The translations under genes and the position numbers were made by a program. The notes below the pieces were generated by a model. It was not told the DNA's origin. It searched no databases and saw nothing but the letters and a program-made list of their open reading frames with translations. From NCBI GenBank assembly GCA_019454045.1, contig SKCR01025339.1, forward strand, positions 62,001 through 126,000: a stretch of 64,000 bases of DNA. The letters are read 5' to 3'. Source of the DNA: Zanthoxylum bungeanum (taxonomy: Eukaryota > Streptophyta > Magnoliopsida > Sapindales > Rutaceae). Positions 38,330 to 49,063 of the stretch are shown here, piece by piece; position 1 is the stretch's first letter, and the number at the start of each line of letters is the position of its first letter.

Positions 38330-39520
38330 TGTTAGTGCCCTAGACATGCCAATGATCTCTAAGAATGATTTGTGTGTGAATAATCAAGTGAGTTGCGGAA
38401 AAAACTTACATTGATTTGGATGAGAAGTTCAAAACTTTTCCTTAAAGATGGAAGCTCCAAGCTTAGATTTGAATCCCAAACTCAAGGGTGAGTTTCCCTA
38501 TCACTTTAAATCAACTCACAAAGTGCTAGCTTTGATGGAAAATTGAAACAAAATTTTCCAATGGGAGAGAGGCATTCACGGTTTTTTGAGAGAAAGAAGA
38601 TGGATGAATAGTTCCAAACTAGATTCATTTGTTGACTTTTTAAAAGTGTGTGTGTTGTGTGTAAAAATTGTAATAAATACATCCAACAACTTCCATCACA
38701 CTTATGACAAGTTGATGTAAGTTAGTGGGTCCCACCACTTTGAATTCAAAATTCAAGTTGGCTTACACAGCAAACTTTGGGCCCGGTTCGTTTAATCCGA
38801 CTAAACGAATTTTCCGTCGCTAAATAATGAAATCCAATTTAATTAAATAATAATGCCTCGCAAAATTATTACGAAAGTCGCTACGAATTAAATCCAAATT
38901 AATTCGTTCACTTGAATTAAAATCCAATTTTAATTCCGTATTGAAATCCAATTTCAATTAATATATCCAATAAATTTTTTTAGCCCAAATAAATAAATAA
39001 ATAGTAAAATCCAATATAACTATTAAATTTACTTTGCTGATTAATTCCAAATTAATCGCGTTCTCTATTCCAGACGAATTTAATCCCAGATAAATTCTTG
39101 CCGTAATTAATCCCAGATTAATTTTCTCTTTCATAATTAATCCCAAATTAATTATGTTCGAGTCAAATGTCATTGGTGAATCTTTGGGAAGTGACCCAAG
39201 AGATCCCTGGATATGTTGGCAGTAAATACGGTCATCGGACTATCCGAACACGTGCGTACCCGGTACCACATTCTTACCAATTTACAAGACAAGGTTGGCT
39301 TCTATCAAAGAATCGTGCCTACCCAAATCTCCAGAAATATATTCAACATGGAATATATATAATCTGTATCAGGCGTAGTATACAATGTATTGCGTATTAC
39401 GATCCAATATCGGATGTCACATGCTAGGCCTGAGGCTGGAATTGTGTCTGCCCCGTACGAAGTATATATCGGATCATCAGTAACTAGTCTCTGTAATCGG
39501 ATAATCATGACCGAGTCATA
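38330..39520 (-). mobile_element. 3' LTR of element B, left segment
   Basis: It matches 63712-64000 at its start and the element A LTRs further in. It is interrupted at 39521 by the Athila unit, and the last five bases (TCATA, 39516-39520) are the target duplication. The LTR resumes at 50920. Confidence 0.9.
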
Positions 39521-41334
39521 TGACCGGCGTAATCACACACGTATAACGCAAGCGTACGTATCGTTCAAGTAGTATAAAAAGTTTCGATCCCATGAGGACT
39601 TAGTACCTAATCTATTAATTTTATGAGGTCAAGTTATTACAAGTATCTAACAGGTTGTTTGATTGATTTGAAATGGTGACGATTCTAAATTTAAAACAAG
39701 TAAATTAAATTGCGTGAAAGTAGATTAATGAAAATTCAATTTATAAAACTATCTAGGGTTGTGAATTCTTCCAATATTATTTAAAGATGAAGTGGTTATA
39801 TTATAGTTGGGTAAAATATTGATTTATTAATCTGGAATATTAAATTATGTAAAAGCCTCTTTCGATGATCATTTACAAATACCTAGTATAATCCAATTGA
39901 ACCATATGTCTATGTCAACCAAATTACCTAGATTCATTAAGATTAAGTTCCAATTATGACTACCCCCGCCCAACATGTATATTCATATCCTGTAAGGAAA
40001 TCTATTAAAGGGTTATCTATCCTCAAAGAAGATCGTGGGCTATTGAGTCTTAAGGTTTTTAAACTTAAAATCCCTATGTCTAGTTTATTTTAAGTTTACC
40101 TAATAAATTTTATTAGTGGCCAGTTAATAAAAAGCTTTAAGATTATGACTCAATAAATAAATTTTTTAATTACCCAAACTATAATCTAACCCTTTTTAAA
40201 CCGGTGATATTAGATTTTATCACAACCCTAGATATTTAACTTAGTTACAACACATAGCTAAAGCTGATATAAACTTAAAAGACATAAAATGAAATTACTG
40301 AAAAGTAATAAAAAGAAATGCTAAGGTAAATTGAATTAATTTATACTATTCACTATTTAGATATCTCCCATAAAATAATATATATAATCTTGTGATATTT
40401 TAAATCAACCGTCCGGAATGGCGGTATCCTGATTAAGTCAAATTCAAATATACCAGCCATAAGGCGAAACAGAAATATAAACTTAAACCAACCGTCCAGT
40501 ATGGCGGTATCCTCATTAAGTCAGGTTTAACCAGATTAAATTGAATAACCAACCAAACAGTATGGCGGTATCCTTATTAAGTCAGGTTTTAAATAGTTTA
40601 TATATTATATTTTAAGGGAGATTAATCTAAATAACAAAAGTAAAAGAATTACATTTTTACCTCAGCATGGACATGTTAGCTCCTCATGGAAGAATGAAAA
40701 CTACTATTTATAGAAGAGAATTACAACTACAAACGTAAATAAAACTGAATAAAAGAAACTAAAGAAGTGAACTCTCAATTTATTTATAAGGATTTCAGAG
40801 GATGAGGTACATTTGAAACTTAAGAAATCAAACTCAATTTATAGGCAAAAAAATCCAATTCTTTATTATTATTTTTCTGTTTTTTTTATTATTATTAATT
40901 TTTTTTGGATCGCTGAATTTTCGACACGTGGCATGGTGGCTAAAAAAAACGGCTCATTGAATTTTTGACACGTGGCATGCGGTGCATGTAAGCAGATTGC
41001 TTGTGATGATGACACGTGGCATGGTGCACGTTAGCAAAGTCAAACTTGGCAACTTTGACTTGTTGACCTGGCGCATAATAGCAATCTCCGGTGCATGTTA
41101 GAGGTTGGGATGCCAAGGGTTTCGGTGTCGAGACGCCCAAAATTACCAAAATACCCTTTTTGCCAAATTTCTCCTAATTTCACAATTTTGCTCTAAATCA
41201 CCTCTAGAATGTTCTGAAACTTTATTTATCTACAAAATAACAAAAAAAAAATCAAAATATTCACAAAACTCAAGAAACTATACAAAATATTAAGTTAAAT
41301 GAGTGGGAAATAGTGATAGTTTTTCCACTCATCA
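39521..41334 (-). mobile_element. Athila LTR 1 (3' LTR)
   Basis: 1814 bp, nearly identical to LTR 2. On its internal side the minus strand reads TTTTGGGGTA then TGATGAGTGG, a polypurine tract followed by the LTR start. It holds a degenerate array of GGCGGTATCC units at 40407-40590 and three GACACGTGGCATG motifs at 40920-41025. Confidence 0.92.
40407..40590 (-). repeat. GGCGGTATCC/AACCGNCC array in Athila LTR 1
   Basis: Three to four ~65-bp degenerate copies, each with an AACCGTCC-like block, GGCGGTATCC and TTAAGTCA. The same array occurs at 48140-48330, 53820-53995 (other strand) and 60010-60225. Confidence 0.8.
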
Positions 41335-42921
41335 TACCCCAAAACCTAACATTTTGCTAGTCCTCGAACAAAATAAAATAAAATAATAAAATTTAACTAA
41401 GCCACTTTCGTAGGGATCACGATTGCATTTAGCATATGCAACAAGCCTTTAAACCCCTAGGTGTCCCTAGTGGATGAGTTGTAGTCTCGTGAGGGTTTAC
41501 AACAATGATACCCACAAACATTTTATAAAAGTAAAAAGGTAGTGAAACTAATGCACACAAACGCAAAAAGACAAGAGAAAAGAGAATAAAGAAGTTAGTG
41601 ACTAATTAGGTGAAACTTCTACTCCAAGTTTACTAGTTGTTTTGTTTCATTCTAAATTACTGAATAAGTAAATTCTTCGATTATTTTTATCATTCTTCAT
41701 ATACACAGCTAACAAAGTTTTATTCAACTCATTTTTGCCCACAACAGTCATAAGTGCAGTTGATAAGAGAGTAATATTTTTGTCCTAAAGTTTTATCAAA
41801 GTTCACATCTTTTGTAGTAATGGAATAAATTTTCTGATTTTTCTGATTTTTTTTCTTTGATTTTTTTCTCTATTTTTTATTTATATACAATACATTCCAT
41901 CTATGTAGCGAGCTTTGGGTCAGTGGCTCCCCAACCAGATGGCTTTAAGGCACCAGGTGTTAAGACACCCCTACGGACTTAATTACTCAGACTTCAGATA
42001 TATATATATATTCATCACTTTTGATCCATGTAGCGAGCTTTGGGCCAATGACTCCCAAACCAGTTGGTTTTAGGGCACTAGGTGTTAAAACACCCTTACA
42101 GACTTAATAACTTGGATCTCAGATGTAAATTTTTTTTTTGTTTTTTTTGTTTTTTGTTTTTTTTCATCACTTTTTGAGATGCTTCTCCAATTAAACTGTA
42201 GTACTGAATATTACAATGTTTTCAATTTTATCTCATGTCCGTATGTTACTATGTATGTTGATAATACCTGCCAACTGAGCATATGAAGATATATTTTAGT
42301 CAGTTTTATGGAGAATTTACAAATTAAATAATTCAAAAGGAATTAAACAAAAATTAACTTGTTTCGAAAAAATGGGTTTGAAATACGTATCAGGAGTGAG
42401 AATTCCTTACACAACTATCTCTTACCAATTTCACCTTTTTAGTCAACATAAAAACCATAAACATAAAGAAATAACTTCTACTGCTCATGGTGTATGACTA
42501 ACTATCGAATGGAATTCCCGTTGTAGATTCCCCAGAGGGAGGGTGGAGCGAGGCTCACTTAAGTACCCAAGCCTCTTAGGCTCTTATCGCTTGGTGACAG
42601 GAATAAACAACGAGTCCTCCAAACTAGTCTATCACAACAAGCTACTGGTGAATGATTATCTAGGTGCCTTCACAGCTTTTCCTTATAGAGAGGTAGTGAG
42701 TGAAGGAAGACACCAAACCATCACCTAGCTTTAAATATGCCTTTGTTTTTTAATTTTTTTTTTCGAAAAATTTTGGACTAAAAACAAAAATACAATAAAA
42801 ACAAGATACTATTAACTATTCCTCACCCCCAAACCTAAATGAGACATTGTCCCCAATGTCTTAAACAGTAGAAGAAGAGTTTAGAAAATAGTACCTGATT
42901 AGCTGAATTACTACAAAAAAA
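41335..42921 (-). other. Athila 3' untranslated region between LOG-like gene and LTR 1
   Basis: No coding capacity is recognised. It contains a ~125-bp tandem duplication headed by TGTAGCGAGCTTTGGG (about 41905 and 42029) and poly-T tracts. It is duplicated almost exactly at 49064-50698. The 61-codon frame at 42543-42728 recurs unchanged at 50302-50487 only because the DNA is duplicated. Confidence 0.75.
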
Positions 42922-43574
42922 TTAAAGGTTAAGATCCAGATTTATTCGACGCCTCTTACCACGATCATCCTCAGACCAATTTATCTTTGAAAGGATAGGG
43001 TCAACTTGTGGTTCATAGGCTATGAGTTGGTCTATTAGATCTGGAGCAGACCTGGCAATAAAAATGAATTCTTTCATAGGTTTTGACACGAACCCATTTC
43101 TCAGGGCATCATCAAGAAACACACAAAGAAAATCATAAAATCCATCAATGTTGAGCAATCCAATTGGTTTCTGATGTATGTTCATGTTCGCCCAAGATAG
43201 TACTATAAAAATTTCCTCCAATGTACCCAAGCCACCTGGCAAAGCAATAAAAGCATCAGAACGATTAATCATTTCTACCAGTTGTTCAGACATACCTGGG
43301 ACGATTTGTTCCTCTCCGTTTGATGGTTCAATAAGATTTGCCTACGCCAAGGGTTTTGGGATGATTCCCAAAACATGACTACCTTCTTCCTGTATGGCCT
43401 TTGAAACGATCCCATTAGTCCAAGATTGCCTCCGCCATATACTAAGTGTATATTTCTTGCAGCTAAGACGCGACCCAATTCTTGTGCTGCTTCTACGTAT
43501 TGTGGTTTAGTACCAACACTACTACCGCAAAACACACAGATATTTTCAACTCGTCTTCTTGAAGTGGCTTCCAT
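42922..43574 (-). pseudogene. Captured LONELY GUY-like cytokinin riboside monophosphate phosphoribohydrolase
   Basis: LOG enzymes release active cytokinin bases from their riboside 5'-monophosphates. The minus strand from 43574 reads [11 protein letters not shown], then [12 protein letters not shown]. After a one-base deletion near 43410 it continues [20 protein letters not shown], a stop, [20 protein letters not shown], the signature PGGLGTLEE (family PGGxGTxxE), then NIHQKPIGLLNIDGFYDF, and ends RRRINLDLNL. About 215 codons match family length without an intron, whereas host LOG genes have several. It therefore looks like a cDNA captured by the Athila element. It lies at the env-like position in element orientation. 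One frameshift and one in-frame stop disable this copy. Confidence 0.88.
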
Positions 43575-43625
43575 GTTTTACTCTGGATGTCTTCAAAAGT
43601 GCAATGATAAGTTGAATTTATAGTA

Positions 43626-43646
43626 CCTGAAAAGGGTGAGTAAAAA
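43626..43646 (-). promoter_or_regulatory. Candidate 3' splice site upstream of LOG-like ORF
   Basis: The minus strand reads TTTTTACTCACCCTTTTCAG, a pyrimidine-rich tract ending in CAG, about 50 nt before the LOG-like ATG. Athila env-like genes are thought to be expressed from spliced RNA, so a similar acceptor would be expected here. The evidence is sequence pattern only. Confidence 0.35.
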
Positions 43647-43811
43647 TAGCACAAGTATCTTCCAAAGAGACGATTAGTAGCAAAATAGTAAAATAAATCG
43701 TGATAGTCAAAAAGGTCTGGATCCTGTCGGAGAAAACAAAAAAAAAATCAATTATTAGAAAAAGACAAAGAGATATAATATGTATAAGAAAAGTAACGGC
43801 TTGATTGACAT

Positions 43812-44359
43812 CTATGCGTCAGGAACAAGCTTCCCATCCAATTTTTTTATAAATTGGCAAACAGGGTCTTTTTGAGTCAGATTCCCAAGACTTAACTGTT
43901 GTATTTCTTTTTGGAATTGTGTGTGTAATTTGTGAATGGCTATATGAACATATCCACTGGGATGTGTCTCAAGAGTCGAAGATATATCATCTACAGACTC
44001 CTTACTCAAGCCATCCCTAATGAATTTAATTTTATCTTCACGATTATCAGACACCATTCTAAAGAATGACAACGAGTATTGCAATTCCAACGCGCACATT
44101 TGTAACAAACACCCATTTGCTTAGCTCTACGTTTCTTTGCATAGGTGCTTCTTCCAAAACCAGGTAAATAAGAACTACAAGTCTCAGAATACTCACCTGC
44201 TAGACGGACACGTGCTTCGATTACCCAACAAATATTAGTAGGAATACCTTTGATCATCAGTAGTCTCATTCGTTCCAAGCGAGCTTTGTAAACTTTCATC
44301 AGAGATTTTTGAGGGAGAGAAGGAAATTGCTTGTGAAGACTTGCGAGAGCTTCTTCCAT
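43812..44359 (-). pseudogene. Unrecognised ORF with Cys-rich motif, between integrase tail and LOG-like gene
   Basis: The minus strand from 44359 (MEEALASLHKQF) is open to near 44100, then continues after one frameshift to a TAA-type end at 43812. The first part is basic (YAKKRRAKQMG) and leads into CYKCARWNCNTRC, a C-x2-C-x4-C-x3-C cluster. The second part is helical-looking (MVSDNREDKIKFIRDGLSKE; HKLHTQFQKEIQQL). I do not recognise a family. It is co-oriented with gag and the LOG-like gene, so it may be a second captured gene or an Athila-specific extra ORF. Confidence 0.5.
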
Positions 44360-44497
44360 CTTGAAATGTCTTAATCTGCAAAAACTAAACACTCAAAATT
44401 AAATCATATCAAATCACAATATATACACAAATTGCATGGGTTGCCTCCCTGCGAGCGCTAAGTTTTAAGTCGTCAGCTAGACGTGACTGCCTGAACG

Positions 44498-47129
44498 TTA
44501 TGCTGGATTTGAAAGTGTGACACTTTCTTTTTGTCGCTCCAACGGTTGTCCCCAGTAGTGCTTAACACGCCTATTTTTAACCTTGAAAGTTTTGTTGGAG
44601 TCAGGATCATATATCTCAACGGCTCTATCTGGTAAAACCTTGGTGATCAAAAATGGACCTGACCACCGTGATTTTGGCTTCCAAGGGAAGAATTTTACCC
44701 TTGATTTGTTTAACAATACCTTCTGCCCTGGTTCCAGTTGTATGCGCACTAATTTCTCATCATGTCTTTTCTTTGCCTTTTCTTTGTACAATTTGGCATC
44801 CTCAAAAGGCTGTTTGTGAAATTCCTCAAATTTGTTGAGCTGGTGGATCTTTTTCTCTTATGTTGCTTGTAGTGCAAGAATTGGCTCTTTCAGTACAAAA
44901 GACGCTTTATCTTCAGGCTCCACAGGTAATTGACATATTTTAAGTTTGTCAGTAGAACTTTGCATTGCATTGGAGTTCTGAATGGTACTGTGTATCACAT
45001 CAAGTCTTAAACATTCCTCCTTCTTTTCATCATCTGGGAAATTCATGGCCTTGAAAACATTGAATGTTACTTCTTGGTCTTGTACCCTCATGGTTAATTC
45101 TCCTTTTTGTACATCAATAATGGTTCGACCTGTAGCCAAGAATGGTCTCCCGAGGATGATTGGCACGTCTGCGTCTTCCTCCATATCAAGGACAATAAAA
45201 TCTACTGGGAAAATGAATTTGTCAACCTTAACCAACACATTCTCAACAACGCCTTTTGGAAATACGAGCGTTCTATCAGCAAGTTGTAGAGAGACTGAGG
45301 TGGGTATTGTTTCTCCAATCTGCAGTTTCCTGAAAATAGAAAAAGGCATCAAGTTAACACTTGCACCTAAATCACATAAAGCCTTACCAAAGTTATGTTC
45401 TCCTATGTTGCAAGGAATGGTGAAACTGCCAGGATCTTTCAACTTAGGGGGAAGTTTCCTCTGAATGATGGCGCTACATTCTTCCGTCAATGCTACTGTC
45501 TCGTAATCTCCCAATCTCCGTTTTCGTAAAAGAATATCTTTCATGAATTTGACATAGCTGGGCATTTGTTCCAAGGCTTCTGTAAATGGGATGTTGATGT
45601 GCAGCTTTTTGAAAACCTCCAGGAATCGAGCAAACTGCTTGTCCAGTTTGTTTTTCTGAAGACGCTGAGGAAAAGGTGGAGGTGGAGTAATCTGTTCTTT
45701 TTCCTTTGCTTCTTTTTCCTCCATCTGTTGCTCTGCTTCTTTTGAAACTTCCTCAGTTGTTGTTTTGGCTCCAACATCTTTGTTGATTTCAGTACCGCTT
45801 TTTAACATGATGGCATGACACTGCTCCTTTCCCATGTTCCTTGGATTTGGTTTTGTGTTGCTAGGAAGGGTACCTGGCGGTCTGTAACTCTAAGCATTGG
45901 CCAGTTGTCCAATTTGATTCTCCAGTGCTTTGATGGAAGGAATTGGCTTTGAAACATAGCATCATATGCTGCTTGTTGCTTTTTGAACATCTCTGCAAGC
46001 CAATCTTTCATTTCTGGATCTTTTTCAAACTCCTGGTTTTGCTGTTGGAATCCTGGTGGTGGATAGTTCTTTTGCTCTGAATTGTTGCTCCATGAGAAAT
46101 TGGGATGATTCCTCCACCCTCGATTGTAGGTGTTGGAATATGGATTATTCGCCTGTCTGTTGAAATTGTTGACATAATTCACTGTTTCTTCATGTTGATT
46201 TTGTTCTTTTGCTCCTCCATATGGCGAATTTGTGGATCCAATGTTGCTTTGCATGCCGAGAGTCTCCATGAATTTGCATATCTGATCCAGTTTGGCACTG
46301 ACTGCTGTATTGGCTCCAACTTCATAAATTCCAGCAATTCGTTGAATCATTCTCCTTTCTGTTGGCCACAATGAGTTGTTGTTGGCCATTTCTTGATTAG
46401 GTCCCAGACTTGTTCTTCTCCTTTTGCCATCAATGCTCCTCCAGCAGCAGCATCAATTGTGGTTCTCATTATTCCAGAAAGTCCATTATAGAATGTTTGG
46501 ACTTGAAGCCATTTTGGAATCTCATGGTGAGGACATTTCCGGAGCAAATCTTTGTACCTTTCCCAAGCTTCGTAGAGAGTTTCTGATTCTTGTTGTACAA
46601 AGGATGTGATGTCATTCCTCAGTTTTCCAGTTCTAGCTGGTGGAAAGTACTTTGCAAGAAATTTGGTGGCTAAAGTATTCCAAGTTGTAATGGAACCTGG
46701 TGGAAGTGAATGTAGCCAAGCTTTAGCTCTGTCCTTCAAGGAGTATGGAAAAACACGCAGTCGCATTGCTTCTTCAGCTTCTCGGTTGTAATTGAAAGTA
46801 CCACAAACTTTTAGGAAGTTGCTGATGTGGGCATTAGGATCTTCAGTTGCATTCCCCCCAAACTGAACTGATTGTTGAATCATCTGAATGCAAGTTTTGA
46901 TGTCACCTGCATTTGCTGGTAAATGAGGAAGTACAATACATGAAATGAGGCCATCAACCACCGGAATGGTTCTGTCTCGAATGGGAATTGGTGGTGTCAT
47001 CTCCAAAGGTTCAGGTTCCATGTTAACAATTGCTTCTTGGCCTTGTCTCCTTTCCCTTCTCAACTGTCTGATGGTTCTTTCAATTTCTGGGTCAAGCGGT
47101 CGTAGTTCAAAGCTTTTGGTTCGTCTCAT
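44498..47129 (-). pseudogene. Athila gag-protease fused to integrase C-terminus
   Basis: Gag from 47129 (MRRTKSFELRPLDPEIERT) has the Athila blocks RDRAKAWLHSLPPGS-like, LYEAWERYKDLLRKCPHHEI and WLQVQTFYNGLSG. A shift near 46388 leads to LWPTERR...AGIYEVGAN, a Pro/Asn/Gln-rich linker. After another shift and a stop comes KEQCHAIMLKSG and the protease (ALCDLGASVNLMPFS, active-site Asp; IILGRPFLATGR; LTMRVQDQEVTFNVF). Just after FVLKEPILAL the sequence jumps in the same frame, past one TAA (44858-44860), to the integrase tail (KKIHQLNKFEEF, WSGPFLITKV, RVKHYWGQP). RT, RNase H and the integrase zinc finger and core are missing. Confidence 0.92.
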
Positions 47130-47237
47130 TAAGATTCTGATAACCTGAAACACAATAAAACGAAAACAATAAGTAAAAAGAAAATTAGATACAAGTAACG
47201 TATCTAACCCCTAAAATAATAGTAAAAGATAAAGAAG

Positions 47238-47255
47238 TCCCCGGCAACGGCGCCA
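47238..47255 (-). other. Athila primer-binding site, tRNA-Asp
   Basis: The minus strand reads TGGCGCCGTTGCCGGGGA, 18 nt complementary to the tRNA-Asp 3' end and the classical Athila/Tat PBS. It lies six bases inside LTR 2. Confidence 0.95.
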
Positions 47256-47261
47256 AAAACT

Positions 47262-49063
47262 TGACCGGCGTAATCACACACGTATAACGCAAGCGTACGT
47301 ATCGTTCAAGTAGTATAAAAAGTATTGATCCCACGAGGACTTAATACTTAATCTATTAATTTTATGAGGTCAAGTTATTACTAGTATCTAACAGGTTGTT
47401 TGATTGATTTGAAATGGTGACGATTCTAAATTTAAAACAAGTAAATTAAATTGCGTGAAAGTAGATTAATGAAAATTCAATTTATAAAACTATCTAGGGT
47501 TGTGAATTCTTCCAATATTATTTAAAGATGAAGTGGTTATATTATAGTTGGGTAAAATATTGATTTATTAATCTGGAATATTAAATTATGTAAAAGCCTC
47601 TTTCGATGATCATTTACAAATACCTAGTATAATCCAATTGAACCATATGTCTATGTCAACCAAATTACCTAGATTCATTAAGATTAAGTTCCAATTATGA
47701 CTACCCCCGCCCAACAGGTATATTCCTATCCTGTAAGGAAATCTATTAAAGGGTTATTTATCCTCAAAGAAGATCGTGGGCTATTGAGTCTTAAGGTTTT
47801 TAAACTTAAAATCCCTATGTCTAGTTTATTTTAAGTTTACCTAATAAATTTTATTAGTGGCCAGTTAATAAAAGGCTTTAAGATTATGACTCAATAAATA
47901 AATTTTTTAATTACCAATACTATAATCTAACCCTTTTTAAACCGGTGATATTAGATTTTATCACAACCCTAGATATTTAACTTAGTTACAACACATAGCT
48001 AAAACTGATATAAACTTAAAAGACATAAAATGAAATTACTGAAAAGTAATAAAAAGAAATGCTAAAGTAAAAGGAATTAACTTCTACTATTCACTATTTA
48101 GATATCTCCCATAAAATAATATATATAATCTTGTGATATTTTAAATCAACCGTCCGGAATGGCGGTATCCTAATTAAGTCAAATTCAAATATACCAGCCA
48201 TAAGGCGGAACAGAAAAATAAACTTAAACCAACCGTCCAGTATGTCGGTATCCTCATTAAGTCAGGTTTAACCAGAATAAATTGAATAACCAACTGACCA
48301 GTGTGGCGGTATCCTTATTAAGTCAGGTTTTAAATAGTTTATATATTATATTTTAAGGGAGATTAATCTAAATAGCAAAAGTAAAAGAATTACATTTTTA
48401 CCTCAGCATGGAGAAGTTAGCTCCTCATGGATGAATGAAAACTACTATTTACAGAAGAGAATTACTACTACAAACGTAAATAAAACTGAATAAAAGAAAC
48501 TAAAGAAGAGAACTCTCAATTTATTTATAAGGATTTCAGAGGATAGGTACATTTGAAACTTAAGAAATCAAACTCAATTTATAGGCAAAAAAATCAAATT
48601 CTTTATTATTATTTTTCTGATTTTTTTATATTATTAATTTTTTTTAGATCGCTGAATTTTCGACACGTGGCATGGTGGCTAAAAAAAACGGCTCGTTGAA
48701 TTTTTAACACGTGGCATGCGGTGCACGTTAGCAGATTGCTTGTGATGATGACACGTGGCATGATGCACGTTGGCAAAGTCAAACTTGGCAATTTTGACTT
48801 GTTGACCTGGCGTATATTAACAGTCTCCGGTGCATTTTAGAGGTCGGGATGCCAAGGGTTTCGGTGTCGAGACGTCCAAAATTACCAAAATATCCTTTTT
48901 GCCAAATTTCCCAGTTTTGCTCCAAATCACCTCCAGAATGTCCTGAAACCTTATTTATCTACAAAATAACACAAAACAAATCAAAATATTCACAAAACTC
49001 AAGAAACTATACAAAATATTAAGTTAAATGAGTGGGAAATAGTGATAGTTTTTCCACTCATCA
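47262..49063 (-). mobile_element. Athila LTR 2 (middle, shared)
   Basis: 1802 bp, from TGACCGGCG to CACTCATCA. It serves as 5' LTR of the gag-bearing unit and as 3' LTR of the partial unit to its right. It differs from LTR 1 only by scattered substitutions and small indels. Confidence 0.92.

Noticed and set aside
42543..42728. 61-codon ORF identical at 50302-50487
   Set aside because: Identity follows from duplication of the Athila 3' region; the frame has no family features and lies antisense to the element.
44982..45464. 160-codon plus-strand ORF
   Set aside because: Antisense shadow of the Athila protease, which has clear motifs on the other strand.
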